Below, piece by piece: positions 36,071 through 43,735 of a DNA stretch of 45,344 bases. The position numbers and the translations under genes are program-made. Positions within the stretch are counted from its first letter, which is position 1. Every line of letters begins with the position of its first letter. The DNA is from Actinomycetes bacterium (GTDB lineage Bacteria; Actinomycetota; Acidimicrobiia; Acidimicrobiales; Microtrichaceae): the NCBI GenBank assembly GCA_029782335.1, contig JAKOVA010000293.1, positions 1-45,344 of the forward strand, given 5' to 3'. A model generated the notes under the pieces. The model saw only the letters and a program-made list of their open reading frames with translations, did not search any database and was not told the DNA's origin.

Positions 36071-36084
36071 GGGTCCGAGGTCCC
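36071..36084 (-). promoter_or_regulatory. DosR-box-like site before the FMN-binding protein gene
   Basis: On the minus strand GGGACCTCGGACCC, preceded by TTC, gives a perfect left half-site (TTCGGGAC) and 10 of 14 matches to the DosR core. It lies 36-49 bases before the start codon, a position from which the regulator could activate transcription. Candidate only. Confidence 0.35.
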
Positions 36085-36089
36085 GAAGG

Positions 36090-36740
36090 TCAGGGACTGC
36101 CGGCCTCGCGCTGATGGAGCCGCGCCGCGTAGAGGGCCGCCTCGGTTCGGTGTGCCATCCCGAGTTTCGAGAGAACGTTGGAGACGTAGTTCTTGACGGT
36201 CTTCTCGGCGAGGAACAACTCGCCGGCGATCTGGCGGTTCGTCAACCCGTCGGCGAGCAGGTGGAGGATCCGTCGTTCCTGCTGGGTCAGGTCACGCAGC
36301 CGCGGGTCCTCGTCGGGTCCGCGACGCAGTCGCTCGACCACCTTCGCGGTGACCAACGGGTCGAGGAGTACTTCGCCCGCCGCCGCTCGATGCACGGCAG
36401 TGACGATGTCACCACCGCGGAGCTGCTTGAGCAGGTAGCCGGCGGCCCCGGCGACGACGGCCTCGACGAGCGCCTCGTCGTCAGAGAAGGAAGTGAGCAT
36501 CAACACCGCGATCCCGGGCATCGACGAACGAATCTCCCGACAGACCTCCACGCCGCTCCCATCCGGCAGGCGCACGTCGAGCAGGGCGACGTCGACCTCG
36601 ACGAGGGGGATCCGCTCGAGTGCGGTCGCGACCGAGTCCGCTTCGCCGACCACCGTGATCGAACCATCGACCTCGAGGAGGTCTCGCACGCCTCGGCGCA
36701 CCACTTCGTGGTCATCCACCAGGAACACCCGGACCGTCAT
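36090..36740 (-). CDS. DevR/DosR-like NarL-family response regulator
   Basis: 216 residues. The receiver domain starts VRVFLVDDHEVVRRGV, with phospho-acceptor Asp55 (LLDVRLPDG) and Lys105. The C-terminal LuxR-type HTH (about 150-210) reads LTQQERRILHLLADGLTN then FLAEKTVKNYVSNVLSKLGM. The recognition helix residues Lys180, Lys183 and Asn184 match the DNA-contacting Lys179, Lys182 and Asn183 of M. tuberculosis DosR. The start at 36740 is the ATG beginning the receiver; 13 upstream codons look like noise. It is divergent from the partner kinase gene, with 121 bases between them. Confidence 0.9.
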   Translation of the reverse strand: MTVRVFLVDDHEVVRRGVRDLLEVDGSITVVGEADSVATALERIPLVEVDVALLDVRLPDGSGVEVCREIRSSMPGIAVLMLTSFSDDEALVEAVVAGAAGYLLKQLRGGDIVTAVHRAAAGEVLLDPLVTAKVVERLRRGPDEDPRLRDLTQQERRILHLLADGLTNRQIAGELFLAEKTVKNYVSNVLSKLGMAHRTEAALYAARLHQREAGSP

Positions 36741-36845
36741 GGCCCCATTGTCGCCGCGCGCCGACGCCGCCGGGACCATCCCGCGTTCCCGGGCGGGTGC
36801 CGGGCAACAGTACGGCCGAAGGCGACCCGCCCGGGGACCGCCTCA

Positions 36846-36851
36846 TACACT
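36846..36851 (+). promoter_or_regulatory. -10 box (TACACT) of a probable leaderless transcript
   Basis: TACACT ends 10 bases before the ATG of the DevS-like kinase gene, with no Shine-Dalgarno between the two. Confidence 0.45.
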
Positions 36852-36861
36852 CAACGGCGGA

Positions 36862-38004
36862 ATGGACGCCACGGAGCCAGCGCAGAGCGCCGCGGGGCCG
36901 CATCAGCTTCGCCGACTGCTCGACGCCGTCGTCGGCGTCAGCTCCGACCTCGAGCTGTCCACCGTGCTGCGCCGGGTCGTCGACGCTGCCGCGGAACTCG
37001 CCGGCGCCCGCTACGTGGCGCTCGGGGTGCTCGACGAGCGCCGCGAGGTCCTCGTCGAGTTCGTCACGGTGGGCGTCGACGAGGAGACACGCGCCGCGAT
37101 CGGCGACTTTCCGCGAGGTCACGGGATTCTCGGCACCCTCATCCACGACCCCCGACCGCTGCGACTCCCCGATCTCACCCTGCATCCCGACAGTTACGGG
37201 TTCCCTCCGAACCACCCGCCGATGCGATCGTTCCTCGGCGTTCCGATCCTCGTGCGGGGTGAGGCGTTCGGAAACCTGTATCTCTGCGACAAGATCAACG
37301 GCGACGTCTTCGACGAGATCGACGAAGAACTCGTCGTGACGCTCGCCGGCGCCGCCGCCGTCGCGATCGACAACGCACACCTGCACGCCCGGGTCGCAGA
37401 GGTCGCGTTGTTGGAAGACCGTGACCGAATCGCGAGGGACCTGCACGACACCGTCATCCAGCGACTCTTCGCGGTCGGGCTGAGCCTGCAGGGGGCAGCC
37501 CGGATGACGGACGATCCCGCTCTCACGATCCGGATCGACCAGGCGGTCGACGACTTGGATTCCACGGTGAGAGAAGTCCGCTCCGCGATCTTCGAGCTGC
37601 ACGCCGGAACCGGCCCGACCCAGTCGATTCGCCAGTCGGTGCTCGCGGTCTGCGCCGAGTCGGCGCGAGCGCTCGGCTTCGAGCCGACCATCACGATCGA
37701 CGGGCCGGTCGACACCCTCGTTGATGCCTCGACCGGCGAGCACGTCGTCGCCGTCGCACGCGAGGCGCTTTCAAATGTCGCGAAGCACGCTCGAGCACGA
37801 CAGGCGTCGCTGCACCTTCGCGCCGAAGGTGGGCAGCTCCACCTGCGGGTCGAGGACGACGGCCGCGGCATCTCGTCTCCAGGTATCGGCGGACGTGGCG
37901 TCGACAACATCCGCCTCCGAGCACAACGACTCGGTGGGACGGTTTCCATCGCCTCGGCACCCGAGCGTGGCACCGTCGTCGACTGGTCCGTACCGCTGCA
38001 CTGA
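36862..38004 (+). CDS. single-GAF DevS-like sensor histidine kinase
   Basis: 380 residues. One GAF domain (about 15-178) is closest by eye to GAF-A of DevS/DosT: GFPPNHPPMRSFLGVPI, in which His118 aligns with the DevS haem ligand His149. A HisKA_3 domain has RDLHDTVIQRLF (His195), and the HATPase domain shows EALSNVAKHA (N305) and EDDGRGI. DevS and DosT have two GAF domains; this has one, with no membrane span, so it is a compact cytosolic sensor of O2, NO, CO or redox state (inferred). The start at 36862 is chosen over the longer frame, which is antisense to the regulator gene. Confidence 0.88.
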   Translation: MDATEPAQSAAGPHQLRRLLDAVVGVSSDLELSTVLRRVVDAAAELAGARYVALGVLDERREVLVEFVTVGVDEETRAAIGDFPRGHGILGTLIHDPRPLRLPDLTLHPDSYGFPPNHPPMRSFLGVPILVRGEAFGNLYLCDKINGDVFDEIDEELVVTLAGAAAVAIDNAHLHARVAEVALLEDRDRIARDLHDTVIQRLFAVGLSLQGAARMTDDPALTIRIDQAVDDLDSTVREVRSAIFELHAGTGPTQSIRQSVLAVCAESARALGFEPTITIDGPVDTLVDASTGEHVVAVAREALSNVAKHARARQASLHLRAEGGQLHLRVEDDGRGISSPGIGGRGVDNIRLRAQRLGGTVSIASAPERGTVVDWSVPLH

Positions 38005-38015
38005 GCGGCGACCGC

Positions 38016-39110
38016 TCACGCGGCCATCGCCGCCGCGACGACCCGATTGAGTCGGCGTATCCCGGTGAGGTTGGCGCCGTCGACGAGCGCATCGCAGTGC
38101 GGCATCGCCGCCGCCATCCCCGCAGCGGTCGGCTCGAAGCCGCTCCGCCCGCAATGGGGATTGACCCACACCACCCGCCGCGCCCGGCGGGCCACTTCCG
38201 CCATCTGTCGGCCGAGCAGCGCCGGGTCGTCGCGTTCCCAGCCGTCGCTGCCGATCACCACGATCGCCCCGCGAAGCAGCCCTCGAGCACCCCACTGCTG
38301 GGTGAAGCACTCCAACGAGGCTCCCAGGCGCGTTCCGCCATCACGGTCGACGAGACGCTGGTTGATCCGGGCGACGGCCTCGTCGGGCCGGTCGCAATCA
38401 AGCAGCGGTGTGAGGCGGGTCAACCGTGTCCCCATCGCGAACACCTCCGCTCCCACAGCGCGCACCGCGACGTGACCGAAGCGCAACAACACTTCAGCGT
38501 AGTCCGCCATCGACGCCGAGACGTCGACGAGGAGCACCACCCGACGCGCCCGACGTCGCTGTCGGCGCCACGCCAGCTCGATGAGATCGCCCTCGAAGCG
38601 CGCGCTGCGGCGTACCGTCGCCCGGAGGTCGAGGTGGCCCCGACGGGCCCCGACCTGTCGCACGCCCACCCGACGCGGCGCGGTGAGTCGGAGCTCGGCG
38701 ATCGAACGGAAGATGTCCCGGCGCTCCGCCTCGTCACAGGTCGCGATGTCCTGTCCGGCGAGCCGTTCTCCCCGGCTCGCGAGCCGCCCACCTACTTCGT
38801 CCCCCGCGACGTGAACGGTAGGGATCGGCGTCGGTACTGCATCGGCATCGTCGTCGGCAGGCGTCGTCCAGCCCAGGAATGCAGCGAATCCCGCGTCGAA
38901 TGCGGGGAACTCCCCAACCGAACGGACCATCGTCTGACGCGCTCCCCAGTAGAGGCCGTTCAGGGTGTCGCCCAGGAACGCCCACGCCTCCGCACAGGCC
39001 GCGACCGAGGCCGGGTCTACGACCAACCCTTGGCCTCGGAGGGCACCCGCGAGCTCCGCGGCGAGGGTCGCCAACGCCGCCCGCGGTGAGGTCGCGGGCG
39101 ACGGGCTCAC
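38016..39110 (-). CDS. VWA-domain protein (CoxE-like)
   Basis: 364 residues. The C-terminal von Willebrand A domain has the metal-binding MIDAS sequence VDVSASM (Asp196, Ser198, Ser200), with the later Thr/Asp ligands in DGGTRLG and VIGSDGWERDDP. The N-terminal half is helical and Ala-rich, with the ERRDIFRSIAELR block seen in CoxE-type proteins. VWA-MoxR pairs act as chaperone machines that insert metals or assemble complexes. The GTG at 39110 is chosen because it overlaps the MoxR stop by 4 bases (GTGA). Confidence 0.82.
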   Translation of the reverse strand: MSPSPATSPRAALATLAAELAGALRGQGLVVDPASVAACAEAWAFLGDTLNGLYWGARQTMVRSVGEFPAFDAGFAAFLGWTTPADDDADAVPTPIPTVHVAGDEVGGRLASRGERLAGQDIATCDEAERRDIFRSIAELRLTAPRRVGVRQVGARRGHLDLRATVRRSARFEGDLIELAWRRQRRRARRVVLLVDVSASMADYAEVLLRFGHVAVRAVGAEVFAMGTRLTRLTPLLDCDRPDEAVARINQRLVDRDGGTRLGASLECFTQQWGARGLLRGAIVVIGSDGWERDDPALLGRQMAEVARRARRVVWVNPHCGRSGFEPTAAGMAAAMPHCDALVDGANLTGIRRLNRVVAAAMAA

Positions 39111-40030
39111 CGGCCGATCGCCGCCATCAGCGACGGCATCGCCGAGCCGACGGCCCCAAGATCGTCCCGATGCTTCAGCACCGCGCCGAGCGTCCGGCGT
39201 GCCGCCGACGCGTCGAGTTGGCCACCCAGTTCCTCGATCGCGCGGGCCCACTCGATGGTCTCGGCGATGCCGGGTGTTTTCAGCAGCGGCATCGACCGCA
39301 GGTGCGCGACGAGCGCGGCGATGCCTTCGGCCACCTCACGTCGCACCGCGGGAGCACGGCGGAGGACGATCTCGAGTTCGCGGCTCGCGTCGGGGTGATC
39401 GATCCAGTGGTACAGACAGCGGCGCTTCAGGGCGTCGTGCAGTTCACGGGTCCGATTCGAGGTCAGGATCACCACGGGCCGCACGGTCGCTCGAACGGTG
39501 CCCAACTCGGGAATCGAGATGGTCCAGTTCGACAGGACTTCCAACAGGAGCGCCTCGAACTCTTCGTCCGCCCGGTCGAGCTCGTCGATGAGCAGTACCG
39601 GCGGCACTCCGTGCGTCGTGATCGCTTCGAGCAACGGCCGCCGTCGAAGGTACCGCTCGTCGTAGAGACCCGCCTCGAGCGCCTCGGGATCAGACTCCGC
39701 CCCCGACGCCTCACGAGCCCGGAGGTGGAGCAGCTGGCGGGCGTGGTCCCAGTCGTAGAGCGCCTGGCTGGCGTCAATGCCCTCGTAGCACTGCAGGCGA
39801 ATCAGCGGCGCGTTCGCACGTCGGGCCAGGGCGTAGGCGATCTCGGTCTTGCCGACTCCCGCCTCACCCTCCAACAGGAGCGGGCGACCGAGCCGAAGCG
39901 CGAGGAACACGGCGGTCGCAAGGCCGTCATCGGTGAGATAGCCGTCAGCGTCGAGTTCCGCAGCGAGCGCGTCGGGGGAAGCGACCGACCCGAACTGCAA
40001 GACGTCCGCCACCGGATCAGGGCCGCTCAT
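39107..40030 (-). CDS. MoxR-type AAA+ ATPase (CoxD-like)
   Basis: 307 residues. Walker A is EGEAGVGKT (54-62) and Walker B LLIDELDR (146-153). Sensor 1 is in ILTSNRTRELHDALKRRCLYHWIDHP, whose Arg finger and RRC-x-YHWIDHP block are typical of MoxR/CoxD proteins. It is a cytoplasmic hexameric ATPase that works with the downstream VWA protein. The ATG at 40030 overlaps the ALDH stop by 4 bases (ATGA). The neighbouring ALDH suggests maturation of a dehydrogenase or of a redox complex; the client is unknown. Confidence 0.88.
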   Translation of the reverse strand: MSGPDPVADVLQFGSVASPDALAAELDADGYLTDDGLATAVFLALRLGRPLLLEGEAGVGKTEIAYALARRANAPLIRLQCYEGIDASQALYDWDHARQLLHLRAREASGAESDPEALEAGLYDERYLRRRPLLEAITTHGVPPVLLIDELDRADEEFEALLLEVLSNWTISIPELGTVRATVRPVVILTSNRTRELHDALKRRCLYHWIDHPDASRELEIVLRRAPAVRREVAEGIAALVAHLRSMPLLKTPGIAETIEWARAIEELGGQLDASAARRTLGAVLKHRDDLGAVGSAMPSLMAAIGR

Positions 40031-41487
40031 TCGTCGCTGTAGAAGACGTTCTTGACCTCGGTGTAGTGGTCCATTGCCGCCATACCGAGCTCCCGGCCCA
40101 CCCCGGACCGCTTGAACCCTCCGAAGGGAGCCTCCGTCCGCACTGAACGGGCGGAGTTCACCGACAGCACACCGGTCCGCAGTGCTTTCGAGACACGCAA
40201 CGCCCGCCCGAGATCGCGGGTCCACAGCGACCCGGACAGCCCGTAGGGGCTGTCGTTCGCCAACCGGATCGCCTCGGCCTCGTCGTCAAAGGGGATGACG
40301 CACGCGACCGGCCCGAAGATCTCCTCCTGAGCGACACGCATCGAGTTGTCGACATCGCTCAGCACCGCTGGCGTCAGGTACCAGCCGGGACCGTCGGGGA
40401 TCTCACCCCCGAGCGCCGTCGTCACGCCCTCCGCCGCGCCGATCGCCAAGTACTCGAGCGAGGTCGAACGCTGTGACTCAGAGATCATCGGCCCGAGCTG
40501 CGTCGCCTCGTCGAGCGGCTCCCCGACCACGAGCTCCTCGGTGTGGCGCACGAACATCTCGACGAACTCGTCGTAGACGGGGCGGTGCACCAGGAAACGG
40601 CTGCGGGCGCAGCAGTCCTGGCCGGTGTTGTCGAAGACCGACAGTGGCGCAGCGGCAGCCGCCTTGTGGATGTCGGCGTCCCCGAAGACGATGCAGGCCG
40701 ACTTGCCACCCAGCTCCAGCGACACGCGGGTGATGTTGTCGGAGCTGGTGCGCAGCAGGTGTGCGCCGGTCGTCGTCTCGCCGGTGAAGCTGAGCTTCGA
40801 GACACGCGGATCGGCGGCGAGCGCGTTCCCGACGACCGCGCCAGGGCCGGGGATGCACGAGACCGCCCCCTCGGGAACACCCGCCTCAACGAGCAGTTCC
40901 GCGAGCATGAGCGCCGAGATCGGCGTGAGCGACGCCGGCTTGATCACGACGGGGTTGCCGCACGCGAGCGCCGGGGCGACCTTCCAACAGGTGATGAGCA
41001 GCGGGAAGTTCCACGGGACGATCAACCCGCACACCCCGACCGGGTCGCGGTAGGCGACGTCGAGGCCGCCGTCCGCGACGGGGATGACCTGACCGAAGTG
41101 CTTGTTGGCGGCGCCCGCGAAGTACTCGAAGACGTCTGCGGCGGTGTTCGCCTCCCACCGTGCGTTGCCGATGGGATGGCCCGCGTTGCGTACCTCGGCG
41201 AGCGCGAACTGCTCCGCGCGTTCGCGCAGCAGGACACTCGCGGCAAGCAGCACCTTGCCGCGCTGGGTTGCGCTCATCCGCCGCCACGCGCCGTCCTCGA
41301 ACTCGGCGGTCGCCGCGGCGAGGGCGCGATCGACGTCAGCGGGGCTGGATCGAGCGACGGTCGCCAGACGTTCCCCCGTCGAGGGGTCCGACACGTCAAA
41401 GGTGGCGCCATCTGCCGCGGCGGCGCGCTTGCCGCCGATGATCAGGTCGAAGTCGCCGGAGAGGGCACCGCTGCGTTCAAGGGGCAT
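40027..41487 (-). CDS. aldehyde dehydrogenase (PuuC-like)
   Basis: 486 residues, full-length class 1/2-type ALDH. The oxyanion Asn160 is in IVPWNFPLLI, the NAD site in SFTGETTTGAHL, the general base Glu258 in LELGGKSAC, and the nucleophile Cys292 in NTGQDCCARS, where a second Cys follows. It resembles gamma-glutamyl-gamma-aminobutyraldehyde and betaine-aldehyde dehydrogenases, and the divergent glutamine-synthetase-like/PuuD-like genes suggest the former; not proven. It is the first gene of the ALDH-MoxR-VWA operon. A TACGCT box lies 6 bases before the ATG. Confidence 0.88.
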   Translation of the reverse strand: MPLERSGALSGDFDLIIGGKRAAAADGATFDVSDPSTGERLATVARSSPADVDRALAAATAEFEDGAWRRMSATQRGKVLLAASVLLRERAEQFALAEVRNAGHPIGNARWEANTAADVFEYFAGAANKHFGQVIPVADGGLDVAYRDPVGVCGLIVPWNFPLLITCWKVAPALACGNPVVIKPASLTPISALMLAELLVEAGVPEGAVSCIPGPGAVVGNALAADPRVSKLSFTGETTTGAHLLRTSSDNITRVSLELGGKSACIVFGDADIHKAAAAAPLSVFDNTGQDCCARSRFLVHRPVYDEFVEMFVRHTEELVVGEPLDEATQLGPMISESQRSTSLEYLAIGAAEGVTTALGGEIPDGPGWYLTPAVLSDVDNSMRVAQEEIFGPVACVIPFDDEAEAIRLANDSPYGLSGSLWTRDLGRALRVSKALRTGVLSVNSARSVRTEAPFGGFKRSGVGRELGMAAMDHYTEVKNVFYSDE

Positions 41488-41493
41488 CGACGC

Positions 41494-41499
41494 AGCGTA
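41494..41499 (-). promoter_or_regulatory. -10 box (TACGCT) of a probable leaderless transcript
   Basis: On the minus strand TACGCT ends 6 bases before the ATG of the ALDH gene, with no ribosome binding site. Confidence 0.4.
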
Positions 41500-41564
41500 C
41501 GTTCGCCGATCCCGGGCGGGCTAGCGTCCATCCGAGCACCACTCCCCCACAGGAACGCAGGATC

Positions 41565-42329
41565 ATGGGACGACTCGACGGCAAGGTCAGCATCATCACT
41601 GGCGGGGCCGCCGGCATGGGTCGTCTCGCGTGTGAGCGCTTCGCGGCGGAGGGCTCGAAGGTCGTCGTCGCGGACCTCGACCAGGCGGCGGTTGACGAGG
41701 TCGCCGCCGGTCTCCCTGGGGCGATCGGGGTCGCCGTCGACGTTCGCCACTCCGACCAGGTCGAGGCGCTGGTCGCACGAGCGGTCGACGAGTTCGGCCG
41801 CCTCGACGTGATCTACAACAACGCGGGTATCTCCCCTGCCGACGACGACACGCCAGAGGCAACGAGTGTCGACGTGTGGGACCTCACCTTCGACGTCAAC
41901 GTCAAGGGGGTGTTCCTGTGTTGCAAGTACGCCATCCCCGCGATGCGCCGGTCGGGCGGCGGCTCGATCGTCAACGTCGCCTCCTTCGTCGCCCACATGG
42001 GTGCCGCCACCCCGCAGGTGGCCTACACCGCCTCGAAAGGGGCCGTGCTGTCCATGACACGTGAGATCGCGGCGATCCACGCCCGCGAGCGCATCCGGGC
42101 GAACGCGCTGTGTCCCGGCCCGGTGCTGACGCCGCTGCTCGCGAAGTTCCTCTCCGACGACGCCAAGCGTCAGCGTCGCCTCGTCCACATCCCGATGGGG
42201 CGATTCGGCGAAGCGGCAGAGATGGTCAACGGGGCGCTGTTCCTCGCGAGCGACGAGAGCTCGTACATGACTGGCCAGTCGCTCATCATCGACGGCGGGA
42301 TCACCTCCACCTACACCACCCCCGAGTGA
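41565..42329 (+). CDS. short-chain dehydrogenase/reductase
   Basis: 254 residues, classical SDR. The cofactor motif TGGAAGMG is at 12-19, and Asp37 after the second strand suggests NAD(H) preference. NNAG is at 85-88, the catalytic Ser140 in VNVASF, and YTASK at 154-158. The C-terminal block GQSLIIDGG is typical. It oxidises or reduces an alcohol, ketone or amine-derived intermediate; the neighbours hint at a step of amine breakdown, perhaps replacing the amine oxidase of the Puu pathway. A Shine-Dalgarno (CAGGA) precedes the ATG, and TAGCGT (41522-41527) may be the -10. Confidence 0.88.
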   Translation: MGRLDGKVSIITGGAAGMGRLACERFAAEGSKVVVADLDQAAVDEVAAGLPGAIGVAVDVRHSDQVEALVARAVDEFGRLDVIYNNAGISPADDDTPEATSVDVWDLTFDVNVKGVFLCCKYAIPAMRRSGGGSIVNVASFVAHMGAATPQVAYTASKGAVLSMTREIAAIHARERIRANALCPGPVLTPLLAKFLSDDAKRQRRLVHIPMGRFGEAAEMVNGALFLASDESSYMTGQSLIIDGGITSTYTTPE

Positions 42330-42354
42330 GCCTCCCGCCCGCCGCCCAGGCCGC

Positions 42355-42360
42355 TACCCT
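42355..42360 (+). promoter_or_regulatory. -10 box (TACCCT) of a probable leaderless transcript
   Basis: TACCCT ends 9 bases before the ATG of the glutamine-synthetase-like gene. There is no ribosome binding site between them. Confidence 0.45.
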
Positions 42361-42369
42361 CGCACCGTC

Positions 42370-43728
42370 ATGTTGAGCGTGGCCCAACTCCGGGAGTTCG
42401 TCGCGGCCGGCGAGATCGACACCGTGCTCGTCGTGTTCCCCGACATGCAGGGCCGTTTCATGGGCAAGCGCGTCGTCGGGTCCTTCTTCGTCGACGAACT
42501 GGATCACAACGGCGGGTCGATCGAGGCGTGCGACTACCTCCTGGCGGTTGACGTCGACATGAAGGTGCTCGACGGCTTCCGATTCACGAGTTGGGAGACG
42601 GGCTACGGCGACTTCGTCTGTCGTCCGGACCTCTCCACCCTGCGGCGGGTGCCGTGGTTGGACCGCACGGCCCTCGTGATCGGCGATCTCGTCGACCACT
42701 ACGGGGATCCGATCCCGGTGTCGCCCCGCGCGATGTTGCGCGCGCAGATCGATGCGGCGGCACGCCAGGGCTTCGAGGTGATGGCAGGCACCGAGCTCGA
42801 GTTCTTCCTGTACCGGCAGAGCATGGAGGAGGCCTCCGCTCAGCACTTCCGCGACCTCACCCCATCGAGCGACTACATCATCGACTACCACATCCTCCAC
42901 ACCACCAAAGACGAGTGGTTGATCCGCAAGATCCGCAACGACATGGCGGCGGCCGGCATACCGGTGGAGAACTCCAAGGGCGAGGCGGGTAAGGGCCAAC
43001 ACGAACTGAACCTGCGCTACGCCGACGCGCTGGCCATGGCAGACAACCACGCGTTCTACAAGAACGGCGCCAAGGAGATCGCGGCGCTCGCTGGTCGGGC
43101 ACTCACGTTCATGGCGAAACCGCGGATCGATGACGCGGGCTCATCATGCCACGTGCATTCATCGTTGTGGGACCTCGGCGGAGACGCCTCGCTGATGGCG
43201 ACGGGCGACGGCACCGAGATGAGCGACACGTTCCGCTGGTACCTCGGCGGGCTCTTGGCGACCGCAGCGGATTTCACCATCTGTTGGGCGCCGTTCATCA
43301 ACTCCTACAAGCGCTACCAGCCCGGCTCGTGGGCACCCACGGCAATCGGATGGGGCACCGACAATCGGACGCTGGGGTTCCGGGTCGTTGGAATGGGCGC
43401 AGGGATGCGAGTCGAAAGCCGCATCCCCGGCGCCGATTGCAACCCCTACGTCGCGCTCGCCGCGACGATCGCGGGCGGCCTCTACGGCATCGAGCATCGC
43501 ATCGAACCGGGCGACGTGTACGCCGGCAACGGTTATGAGGCAGATCTTCCCCGGATCCCCCACACCCTGGTCGATGCAATCGAGCGCTTCGAGTGCTCCG
43601 AGGTCGCACGATCCGCGTTCGGTGACGACGCCCACTTCCACCTGCTGCACCTGGCGCGACAGGAGTGGGCCGAGTTCAACAACACGGTGACCGACTGGGA
43701 ACTGCGCCGGAACTTCGAGCAGATGTAG
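42370..43728 (+). CDS. glutamine-synthetase-like gamma-glutamyl ligase (PuuA/GlnA-type)
   Basis: 452 residues. The beta-grasp opening is TVLVVFPDMQGRFMGKRV. The catalytic domain has metal and substrate blocks GTELEFFLY, KGEAGKGQHELNLRY, and SSCHVHSSLWDL (the NGSGMH-like His region is altered). Near the C-terminus, ESRIPGADCNPYVALAATIAGGLYGIE is typical. Standard GS signatures are changed, as in GS-like ligases that glutamylate polyamines or amines instead of ammonia; with the adjacent PuuD-like hydrolase this fits gamma-glutamylated amine catabolism. PuuD starts 7 bases downstream. The amine substrate is not known. Confidence 0.85.
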   Translation: MLSVAQLREFVAAGEIDTVLVVFPDMQGRFMGKRVVGSFFVDELDHNGGSIEACDYLLAVDVDMKVLDGFRFTSWETGYGDFVCRPDLSTLRRVPWLDRTALVIGDLVDHYGDPIPVSPRAMLRAQIDAAARQGFEVMAGTELEFFLYRQSMEEASAQHFRDLTPSSDYIIDYHILHTTKDEWLIRKIRNDMAAAGIPVENSKGEAGKGQHELNLRYADALAMADNHAFYKNGAKEIAALAGRALTFMAKPRIDDAGSSCHVHSSLWDLGGDASLMATGDGTEMSDTFRWYLGGLLATAADFTICWAPFINSYKRYQPGSWAPTAIGWGTDNRTLGFRVVGMGAGMRVESRIPGADCNPYVALAATIAGGLYGIEHRIEPGDVYAGNGYEADLPRIPHTLVDAIERFECSEVARSAFGDDAHFHLLHLARQEWAEFNNTVTDWELRRNFEQM

Positions 43729-43735
43729 GTCTCCG

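Noticed and set aside
36741-36861. DosR-like box in the DevR/DevS divergent region
   Set aside because: GGGACC occurs (within CCGGGACCATCCCGCG) but the spacing to the next CCC does not fit the 14-base core.
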